Source of the DNA: Gammaproteobacteria bacterium
GTDB lineage: Bacteria; Pseudomonadota; Gammaproteobacteria; Steroidobacterales; JACDCP01
Direction: 5' to 3'
Assembly (NCBI GenBank): GCA_013817465.1
Contig: JACDCP010000025.1
Span: 1-16,541 of the forward strand
DNA: 16,541 bases
The stretch's first letter is position 1, and the number at the start of each line of letters is the position of its first letter. Shown here piece after piece: positions 7,338 to 13,498 of this stretch. A program made the translations under genes and the position numbers. Under the pieces are notes generated by a model, which saw nothing but the letters and a program-made list of their open reading frames with translations, was not told where the DNA came from and searched no databases.

Positions 7338-8080
7338 ATTCGGCGCTAAGTAACGTTGGAATCATCTTCAAGCGTGAGCTGGCGAGCTATTTCGCGACGC
7401 CGGTGGCCTATGTGTTCATCGTCATCTTCCTGATTCTGTCCGGCGCCTTCACGTTCTATCTCGGCAACTTCTATGAGCGCGCTCAGGCGGATCTGCTGCC
7501 TTTCTTCAACTTTCATCCCTGGCTGTACCTGTTCCTCGTGCCCGCGATTTCGATGCGGCTCTGGGCCGAGGAACGCAAGAGCGGCAGCATCGAGTTGCTC
7601 ATGACGCTGCCGGTCACGCTCACCCAGTCCGTGCTCGGCAAATTCCTGGCCGCCTGGTGCTTCACCCTGATCGCGCTCGCCCTGACATTTCCGGTCTGGA
7701 TCACGGTCAACTATCTCGGCGATCCGGATAATGGCGCGGTCCTCGCTGCCTACGTCGGCAGCGGGCTCATGGCCGGCGGCTTTCTCGCCATCGGCGCCTG
7801 CTTCTCGGCGGCGACGCGCAATCAGGTCATCGCGTTCATCGTCACCGTGGTGGTTTGCTTTCTGTTCCTGTTGAGCGGCTTTCCGCTGGTGCTCGACGCG
7901 TTCAGCGGCTGGGCGCCGCAACCGCTCGTCGATGCTATCGCTTCGCTGAGCTTTCTGACGCACTTCGCGGACATCGCGAAAGGCGTCATCGATCTGCGCG
8001 ACCTGATTTTCTTCGCGCTGGTGATCGGCTTCTGGCTCACCGCGAATACGATCGTGCTGGACTGGAAGAAGGCGGACTAG
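7334..8080 (+). CDS. ABC-2 type permease, GldF-like
   Basis: A 248-residue inner-membrane permease with about six helices. It has the hallmarks of the GldF/ABC-2 family: IFKRELASYFATPVAYVFI at the N-terminus, a long first periplasmic loop with NFYERAQADLLPFFNFHPWL, and the strongly conserved WAEERKSGSIELLMTLPVT before helix 3. The last helix ends LDWKKAD. I start it at 7334 because family members begin just before the KREL motif and because the codon overlaps the stop of a small upstream frame (ATGA). The alternative ATG at 7190 has a better ribosome site (GGAGG nine bases before) and overlaps the ATPase stop (TGATG), but adds 48 hydrophilic Pro/Arg-rich residues with atypical codon use. It pairs with the ATPase; together they would form a homodimeric or two-fold exporter of unknown substrate. 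Confidence 0.88.
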   Translation: MNSALSNVGIIFKRELASYFATPVAYVFIVIFLILSGAFTFYLGNFYERAQADLLPFFNFHPWLYLFLVPAISMRLWAEERKSGSIELLMTLPVTLTQSVLGKFLAAWCFTLIALALTFPVWITVNYLGDPDNGAVLAAYVGSGLMAGGFLAIGACFSAATRNQVIAFIVTVVVCFLFLLSGFPLVLDAFSGWAPQPLVDAIASLSFLTHFADIAKGVIDLRDLIFFALVIGFWLTANTIVLDWKKAD

Positions 8081-8090
8081 GCATGAGCCA

Positions 8091-10070
8091 ATGACGGAAC
8101 GCAGAAAACATACCCTCGGCGCCTCGGCGCTCGTGATCCTCGCGGTGCTTTTCATTGCCCTGATCATCGTCAGCAACGCGCTGTTCCGCGGCGTGCGCCT
8201 CGACCTGACCGAGAACAACCTGTACACGCTCGCCGAAGGCACGCGCAACATCCTCGATGCCATCGAGGAGCCGATCAACCTGTACTATTTTTTCTCCGAG
8301 GAGCAGACCGAGAACACGCCCTTCCTGCGCAGTTATGCGAATCGCGTGCGCGAGCTGCTCGAGGAGTTCGCGCTGGAGTCGGACGGCAAGCTGAATCTGC
8401 AGGTCATCGACCCGCAGCCGTTCTCCGAGCAGGAAGAGCGCGCCGCCGCGTTCGGCCTGCAGGCGGTGCCGACGGGTCCGAACGGCGAATCCATTTATTT
8501 CGGCCTCGCCGGCACCAACGCCGTCGACACGCAGCTCACGATTCCTTTTTTCCAGCAGGACAACGAGGAATTTCTCGAGTACGACGTGGCGAAGCTCGTC
8601 CACAGCCTGACCAATCCCGACAAGCCGATCATCGGGCTGTACAGCAGCCTGCCGATGACCATCGGCTTCGATGCCACCACGCAGCAGATCCGCGAGCCGT
8701 GGGTCATCACCAGCCAGATCGAGCAGCTTTTCGATGTGCGACCGCTCGATGCCGCCATGGATGGGCTCGACGAAGTCGACGTCCTGATGCTCGTGCACCC
8801 GAAGAGCCTGTCCGAGGATGCGCTATACGCCATCGACCAGTTCGTGGTCGGCGGCGGCAAGGCGCTGATCTTCGTTGACCCGCACTCCGAATCGGACGTG
8901 CCGCCGCAGGACCCGAGCAACCCCTACGCCGCGATGGTCGCGAGCCGCGCATCCGATCTCAAGAGGCTGTTCGAGGCCTGGGGGATCCGCTATGACAGCG
9001 GCGACGTGCTGGCCGACCGGCGCTATGCCCTCGAAATCGGGACCGGAGGCGGCGGCACGGTGCGCCATCTCGGCATTCTGGGCTTCACCGATGCCGCGCT
9101 GAGCTCGGAGGACATCGTCACTGCCGGGCTGGACAGCGTCAATGTGGCAATGGCGGGCTTCCTGGGTGTCGATGAAGAGAAATCCCTGAACCTGACGCCC
9201 CTCGTCGAATCGAGCGACGAAGCGATGCCTATGCCCGCCGGCCGGTTCGCGCAGCTGTCCGATCCGGCAACGTTGCAGAACGGTTTCAAAGCCACGGGCG
9301 AGCGGTACGTGGTGGCGGCACGCCTCGAAGGAAAAGTTGCCAGCGCCTTCCCCGACGGCCGGCCCGCGGATGCGGCAGGCGAGCCCGACGATGCAGCATC
9401 CGAAGACAGCGGCCAGCCCGCGGACGGGGGAGCCAAAGAGGCCCCCGACGACGAGGCGGCCGCAGACGGCGGGCATCTCGCGGAATCGGCAGAGGCCGTG
9501 AACCTGATCGTCGCCGCCGACACCGATCTGCTCTCCGATTGGCTCTGGGTGCGCACACAGAGTTTTTTCGGGCAGCGCGTCAGCACGGCCTGGGCGAACA
9601 ACGGCGACATGGTGGCGAACTCGCTGGACAATCTCACCGGCAGCAGCGATCTGATCAGCATTCGTGGGCGGGCGACCTTCTCCCGGCCGTTCGAGAAAGT
9701 CGAGGCCCTGGAGCGCGCCGCCGATGAAGCGCTGCTCGCCAAGGAGCAGGCGCTGCAGGCGGAGCTCGCGGAGACCGAACGCAAGCTGACCGAGCTGCAG
9801 GCGAATCGCGACGACCAGAGCGCCATGATCCTGACGTCCGAACAGAGTGCTGCGATCGAGCGCTTCCAGGCGGAAAACCTGCGCGTGCGCCGGGAGCTGC
9901 GCCAGGTGCGCCACGATCTCGAGAAGGACATCGAGAACCTGGGTACCTGGCTCAAGGTCATCAATATTGCGTTCGTGCCGCTGTTGATCACGATCGTCGC
10001 ACTGCTGATACTCATGTTGCGCCGGAAGCGGCGAAAGGTCGCGCGACACACGGCGCCGGCCGTCTCGTAA
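8091..10070 (+). CDS. GldG-like ABC auxiliary protein
   Basis: A 659-residue protein of the family called 'ABC-type transport system involved in gliding motility, auxiliary component'. One helix at residues about 9-32 anchors it, followed by the conserved RLDLTENNLYTLAEGTRNIL. The large periplasmic part follows, including EPINLYYFFSEEQT and, at about 220-265, the helix-strand stretch ALIFVDPHSE. An acidic Ala/Asp/Glu-rich insert of about 40 residues (about 424-465) interrupts it. Near the C-terminus is a coiled coil (about 540-625, rich in Glu, Ala, Leu and Gln), then a second helix (about 630-650) and a basic tail (RRKRRK). These proteins are always found with a GldA-type ATPase and GldF-type permease. 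They are thought to work beside the transporter, but the substrate is unknown. It starts 10 bases after the permease stop. Confidence 0.9.
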   Translation: MTERRKHTLGASALVILAVLFIALIIVSNALFRGVRLDLTENNLYTLAEGTRNILDAIEEPINLYYFFSEEQTENTPFLRSYANRVRELLEEFALESDGKLNLQVIDPQPFSEQEERAAAFGLQAVPTGPNGESIYFGLAGTNAVDTQLTIPFFQQDNEEFLEYDVAKLVHSLTNPDKPIIGLYSSLPMTIGFDATTQQIREPWVITSQIEQLFDVRPLDAAMDGLDEVDVLMLVHPKSLSEDALYAIDQFVVGGGKALIFVDPHSESDVPPQDPSNPYAAMVASRASDLKRLFEAWGIRYDSGDVLADRRYALEIGTGGGGTVRHLGILGFTDAALSSEDIVTAGLDSVNVAMAGFLGVDEEKSLNLTPLVESSDEAMPMPAGRFAQLSDPATLQNGFKATGERYVVAARLEGKVASAFPDGRPADAAGEPDDAASEDSGQPADGGAKEAPDDEAAADGGHLAESAEAVNLIVAADTDLLSDWLWVRTQSFFGQRVSTAWANNGDMVANSLDNLTGSSDLISIRGRATFSRPFEKVEALERAADEALLAKEQALQAELAETERKLTELQANRDDQSAMILTSEQSAAIERFQAENLRVRRELRQVRHDLEKDIENLGTWLKVINIAFVPLLITIVALLILMLRRKRRKVARHTAPAVS

Positions 10071-10075
10071 TACCG

Positions 10076-10107
10076 CAGACCGCTGAAGGTCGCCTTTCAG
10101 CGGTCTG
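10076..10107 (+). other. Strong hairpin between GldG-like and DUF4340 genes
   Basis: A perfect 12-base inverted repeat, CAGACCGCTGAA at 10076-10087 and TTCAGCGGTCTG at 10096-10107, with an 8-base loop. It starts five bases after the stop of the GldG-like gene and ends 22 bases before the next start. No T-run follows, so it does not look like a classic intrinsic terminator. It is more likely an RNA stability or attenuation element inside the operon, but it could be a factor-dependent stop. Confidence 0.75.
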
Positions 10108-10129
10108 ATATGCGCAGGAGCGCAGACGC

Positions 10130-11434
10130 ATGCAGGCAAGAAAACTCACGATACTCGCCGCGATCGCGGCCGTCGCGATACTGGCGGCCGTCTGGGCCTC
10201 GCGCGAGCGCGCGCCCGATTCGACGGCAACCGTAGGCGGACCCCTCGTGCCGGGTCTCGAGGAGAACGTCAACGAGGTGACGAAAGTCGAGATCGGCGCC
10301 GGCGCGGAACCACTCGTGACCATCGAGCGCGACGAGACGACCTGGACGGTTGCGCAGAAATCGGGGTATCCGGCCGACGTGAACAAGCTGCGCGAAACCC
10401 TGCTCGGGCTGTCGATCGCGGAGGTGCTGGAGGAAAAGTCCTCGAACCCGGAGAACTACGGCCAGCTCGGTGTCACCGATGAGATAGCCGAAGACGCGAC
10501 AGGCGCGCACCTGACCATAACAGGCCTCGCGGAGCCGGCAGAGCTCATCATCGGCGATACGGCGCGCGGCGGGAGCTCCACGTATGCGCGGCGTGTCGGC
10601 GAGGAGACCGCGCTGCTCGTCAGCGGCAATCTCGACATCGACAGGCAGCCGGTCGAGTGGCTGCGTCGCGACGTGCTCGATGTGACTGCCGACGGCATGC
10701 AGTCGGTCACGTTAGTGCATCCGGACGGACGCACGATCGAGATCGCAAAGGAGACGCGGAATTTGCCGGATTTCACAGTCGCCGAAATCCCGGAAGGCCA
10801 GAAGCTCGTGTCGGCGTCCGAGACAAACTCTCTCGCCTCGGCACTGACAGGACTGCGGCTCGAGGATGTCGCGCCGGCTGAAGGCTTCGATCCGGAAGAA
10901 GCCGAAGCGGTGCGCGCGACCTACAGACTGTTCGACGGCAGGGTGTTCACTGTATACGCGTTCGAACGCGCCGGCAGTAAACTGATTCATGTGCAACCGG
11001 CGTTCGATACTGAGCTTGCACAACGTTTCGCGCCACCGGCAGCCACGGAGCCGGCAGCAGCCGGACCGGCCAGCGAGGCGTCGACCGAGGGGACTGCGGA
11101 TGACGCGGCGGCGGCCACCCGGGAGCCCGGCGAAGCGGCGAGCGCGCCTGCCACTGACGAAGCAGACGACACGGTCGCCACGGGCGATGCCGGAGAACCC
11201 GCGGCAGGCGATACGCAAGTAACGGCTGCCGGCACCGAAGAGGAACAACGTATCGCCATGGATGGAACGCGCGAGAAAGCGCAACTGCTGCAGGCGCGTC
11301 TCGAGCCCTGGCTGTTCGAAGTGACGGACTACAAGTACGAGCAGCTAACGCATACCCCGGACGACCTTTTCGAGCCGATTGCGCCGGAGCCGGAGGCGGA
11401 GCCCGCGGCCGAGATCGGATCTGACGCCGACTGA
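10130..11434 (+). CDS. DUF4340 domain protein
   Basis: A 434-residue protein with one N-terminal membrane anchor (residues about 5-23) and a large periplasmic DUF4340 domain. Diagnostic stretches are VTKVEIGAGAEPLVTIER, WTVAQKSGYPADVNKLRETL, NYGQLGVTD and the late RLEPWLFEVTDYKYEQL. DUF4340 proteins are of unknown function and are typically the last gene of a GldA/GldF/GldG-like cluster, as here. An Ala/Glu/Asp/Thr-rich low-complexity insert of about 70 residues (about 302-374) separates two parts of the domain, echoing the acidic insert in the GldG-like protein. AGGAG nine bases upstream supports the ATG at 10130. It probably works with the upstream ABC proteins at the membrane, but its exact role is not known. 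Confidence 0.9.
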   Translation: MQARKLTILAAIAAVAILAAVWASRERAPDSTATVGGPLVPGLEENVNEVTKVEIGAGAEPLVTIERDETTWTVAQKSGYPADVNKLRETLLGLSIAEVLEEKSSNPENYGQLGVTDEIAEDATGAHLTITGLAEPAELIIGDTARGGSSTYARRVGEETALLVSGNLDIDRQPVEWLRRDVLDVTADGMQSVTLVHPDGRTIEIAKETRNLPDFTVAEIPEGQKLVSASETNSLASALTGLRLEDVAPAEGFDPEEAEAVRATYRLFDGRVFTVYAFERAGSKLIHVQPAFDTELAQRFAPPAATEPAAAGPASEASTEGTADDAAAATREPGEAASAPATDEADDTVATGDAGEPAAGDTQVTAAGTEEEQRIAMDGTREKAQLLQARLEPWLFEVTDYKYEQLTHTPDDLFEPIAPEPEAEPAAEIGSDAD

Positions 11435-11511
11435 CCCGCGCTCAGCCGAATCCCGCTTTTCCACCGAGTTTCATGGCTGGCGCGATGTGCACCAGCGCTG
11501 CATGCTCGCGC

Positions 11512-11539
11512 TTGACAGAAAGCCATGACTGGTTAGATG
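11512..11539 (+). promoter_or_regulatory. Candidate promoter of the peptide cassette
   Basis: TTGACA, a perfect -35, lies at 11512-11517; a weak -10 candidate, TAGATG, follows at 11534-11539 with a 16-base spacer. Transcription would then start close to 11546, right at the 5' hairpin described next. The -10 has only three clear matches, so a second factor or a different start is possible. Confidence 0.4.
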
Positions 11540-11547
11540 TCATAGAT

Positions 11548-11567
11548 GCGGCCGAAGGATCGGCCGC
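11548..11567 (+). promoter_or_regulatory. 5' leader hairpin or operator before the precursor gene
   Basis: A perfect inverted repeat of eight bases, GCGGCCGA and TCGGCCGC, with a 4-base AGGA loop. It sits between the candidate promoter and the ribosome site of the precursor gene (GGAGGG at 11585-11590). As RNA it would form a stable stem at or near the 5' end of the transcript, which could protect it from decay. As DNA it is a dyad that could bind a repressor. Confidence 0.55.
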
Positions 11568-11597
11568 GGCCCTTGAGTATCCATGGAGGGGAAGACA

Positions 11598-11813
11598 ATG
11601 CGCGAATTGACCCTGGAAGAGATTGGCCATGTGAATGGAGGCTGGAACTTCCTCACGGATCGGACCCAGGTGGGAATGGCGACGCGATTCGCCCGCAGCG
11701 TCGGGCTGCTCGGCACCTCCTTCACCGTCGGCTACGCATTCGGCACCTGGCTCTACGATAACGGGGTCGGCGGGGCCTGGCGCCGCTACCTCGACAGCCG
11801 CGAGGCACATTGA
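11598..11813 (+). CDS. Double-glycine leader peptide precursor, microcin/class II bacteriocin-like
   Basis: A 71-residue precursor. Residues 1-15 are a textbook double-glycine leader: MRELTLEEIGHVNGG fits the L(S/T)..E(L/I)..(V/I).GG consensus, with hydrophobic positions at Leu4, Leu6, Ile9 and Val12 relative to the cut after Gly15. The core (16-71) has no cysteine, so no disulfides or lanthionines. It is glycine- and aromatic-rich with a central hydrophobic stretch including GLLGTSFTVGYAFGTW and ending WRRYLDSREAH. It holds six Arg against four Asp/Glu, so it is mildly cationic. Glycines at 45 and 49 form a GxxxG motif. GGAGGG ending seven bases before the ATG at 11598 fixes the start; the ATG at 11583 lies within that site. 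The cassette downstream carries the matching C39-peptidase exporter. Most likely a membrane-acting antibacterial peptide; a signalling peptide is the main alternative. Confidence 0.88.
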   Translation: MRELTLEEIGHVNGGWNFLTDRTQVGMATRFARSVGLLGTSFTVGYAFGTWLYDNGVGGAWRRYLDSREAH

Positions 11814-11824
11814 GCCACCAGACG

Positions 11825-11849
11825 CCCGGCGGCCTTGCCGGCCGCCGGG
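11825..11849 (+). terminator. Terminator-like hairpin after the precursor gene
   Basis: A perfect 10-base GC-only inverted repeat, CCCGGCGGCC and GGCCGCCGGG, with a 5-base loop (TTGCC), followed by TATTCTT. It starts 11 bases past the precursor stop. The T-run is short, so it could be a leaky terminator that gives a lot of precursor message and lets some transcription through to the immunity and export genes. That is a common layout in peptide-secretion operons. Confidence 0.7.
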
Positions 11850-11902
11850 TATTCTTCAGCCCCACCGGGATGCGCCGCGTCCCCGAGCTCGGAGAAATGA
11901 AA

Positions 11903-12217
11903 ATGGCGCCCCGCAACGCAAGATTCCTCACCACTCTATTTCTGCTGATCAGCGCGCCGCCACTGGTGTACGCGGTACGACAGTATCTGCACCAGGATTA
12001 CGCGGGCATGTGCCTGTCTCTGTTTATAGGCTTTTGCGCGGCCGGCGCGGCGGCCGAGCCCGAATTTCTGACACGCAAGGTTTCGCAGGCCTTCGCCATC
12101 CGCAGTTCGGCCAGCGGCGAGTTCGAAGAAGTGACGTCTCGAAACGCGCTCGGCGATCTGTTCATGACGATCGGATTGATAAGCTTGCTGGGCTGGATTG
12201 TCCTGACGATATTCTGA
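11903..12217 (+). CDS. Small membrane protein, candidate immunity protein
   Basis: A 104-residue protein with three predicted helices: FLTTLFLLISAPPLVYAV (about 8-25), GMCLSLFIGFCAAGAAA (about 35-51) and FMTIGLISLLGWIVLTIF (about 87-104, at the very C-terminus). A mostly soluble 35-residue stretch joins helices 2 and 3. I recognise no family. Its place, directly after the precursor gene and before the exporter, is where microcin and bacteriocin operons usually put the self-protection gene; small size and hydrophobicity fit too, but this is inference. The alternative is a third component of the exporter. GGAG at 11891-11894 is eight bases from the ATG at 11903 but too near the ATG at 11897, so I prefer 11903. 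Confidence 0.75.
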   Translation: MAPRNARFLTTLFLLISAPPLVYAVRQYLHQDYAGMCLSLFIGFCAAGAAAEPEFLTRKVSQAFAIRSSASGEFEEVTSRNALGDLFMTIGLISLLGWIVLTIF

Positions 12218-12244
12218 ATCCGCCGCGAACGAGCGGCATACGTC

Positions 12245-13498
12245 ATGGACGACGAGGCCCTGTTCCGGCGCGAGGCGATCGCGCATCGCACTGACCGTCT
12301 GCTCGGTGGCGTCGTGCTGCTGCGGCCGATCTCTTTCACACTCGTCAGCGCGTTCGCGTCGGCTATTGCCGCGGCCCTTCTGGCGCTGCTGCTGCTCGGC
12401 AGCTACGCGCGCAAGGAAACAGTCGTCGGCCACATTGCGCCGGCCGGCGGGCTCATCAAGATCCTGCCCGCGCAGCCGGGCATCGTCGAGCGCAGCCCGC
12501 TGCGCGAAGGACAGCGCGTCACAGCGGGCGACACTCTGTTCGTCATCTCCACGCGGCGCAGCGATGAGCGGGATCGCGACGTGGATGCCCGCATCATCGA
12601 GGAGGTCGGCGCCGAACGCCGTGCGCTTTCGACGCAGCTCGTCCGGCAAAGCGAGTTGCATGACGTGGAGATCCGGGCGAGCGTGCAGAAGGCGGCGGAC
12701 ACGCGCTCACAGCTCGAACTGCTCGAGCGCCGTCGCGCAAGCTTCGATGAGCGCGTGGCGCGGCGAGAGAAAATGCTCGAGCGTCTCACGCCCGCCGCGG
12801 CGGCCGGCCATGTACCGCGTATGCAGCTCGAGGAGGGGGAGGCGGCGCTGCTCGAGGCGCGCATCGCCCGGCAGGATCTCGATCAGGAGATGTCCCGGCT
12901 CGCCTCGGTGCTGCGGGCACAGAAGCACGAGCAGACGAGCCTGCCGAGCCGCCACGCGATCGATGTCGCCGAGCTCGAGAAGGCGCTCAGCGCCGTCGAT
13001 CAGCGGCTCGCCGAGGCCGGCACGCGCCTGGGCTACGCGCTGAGAGCGCCTGTCAGCGGACGTATCGGCAGCCTGCAGGGCCATGCCGGCATGAGCGTCG
13101 TGCCGGGCCGTCCGCTCGCCGCGCTGATTCCGGCGGGAGCCGAGCTTCGTGCGGAGCTGTTCGTGCCGGCGCGGGCGATTGGTTTTCTCGAGGCCGGCCA
13201 GCGTGTGCGGCTGCGTTATGACGCCTATCCGTATCAAAAATTCGGGCTCTACGAAGGCGTCGTGACCGGGATCGGGCGATCCATTCTGCTGCCGGAGGAA
13301 ATGCAGGGTCCCGCGACCCTGCGCGAACCGGCCTATCGCGTCACGGTAGGTCTCGCTCGACAAAGCGCATCGGTTTACGGCCGCGAGCTGCCGCTCAAGC
13401 CGGGCATGACACTCGAGGCGGATATCATCCGGGACCGGCGTCAGATCATCGAATGGCTTTTCGAGCCGGTCTATAGCGCCGTCGGTCGCAGGCGATGA
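12245..13498 (+). CDS. HlyD-family membrane fusion (adaptor) protein of peptide exporter
   Basis: A 417-residue periplasmic adaptor that would link the inner-membrane ABC exporter to an outer-membrane TolC-type channel. A short cytoplasmic segment with PISFTLVSAF leads into one helix (about 31-52). The N-terminal half of a lipoyl domain follows (VVGHIAPAGGLIKILPAQPG through GQRVTAGDTLFVIS), then a long helical hairpin (about 105-265, rich in Glu, Arg, Ala and Leu), the second lipoyl half (LRAPVSGRIGSLQGHAGMSV), and the barrel domain with AGQRVRLRYDAYPYQKFGLY, a stretch typical of the colicin V/RaxA-type adaptors. It ends with a basic tail. It begins 27 bases after the small membrane protein and its TGA overlaps the exporter ATG (ATGA), so the two are coupled. 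Confidence 0.92.
   Translation: MDDEALFRREAIAHRTDRLLGGVVLLRPISFTLVSAFASAIAAALLALLLLGSYARKETVVGHIAPAGGLIKILPAQPGIVERSPLREGQRVTAGDTLFVISTRRSDERDRDVDARIIEEVGAERRALSTQLVRQSELHDVEIRASVQKAADTRSQLELLERRRASFDERVARREKMLERLTPAAAAGHVPRMQLEEGEAALLEARIARQDLDQEMSRLASVLRAQKHEQTSLPSRHAIDVAELEKALSAVDQRLAEAGTRLGYALRAPVSGRIGSLQGHAGMSVVPGRPLAALIPAGAELRAELFVPARAIGFLEAGQRVRLRYDAYPYQKFGLYEGVVTGIGRSILLPEEMQGPATLREPAYRVTVGLARQSASVYGRELPLKPGMTLEADIIRDRRQIIEWLFEPVYSAVGRRR

Noticed and set aside
8083..8094. Tiny ATG frame overlapping the start of the GldG-like gene
   Set aside because: Only three codons; too short to be more than chance.
8823..10139. 438-codon minus-strand open frame opposite the GldG-like gene
   Set aside because: Antisense shadow; the plus strand encodes a conserved protein with membrane helices and a coiled coil.
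11598..11813. Precursor as a lanthipeptide or RaxX-like sulfated peptide
   Set aside because: The core has no cysteine, and no dehydratase, cyclase or sulfotransferase gene is in the window.
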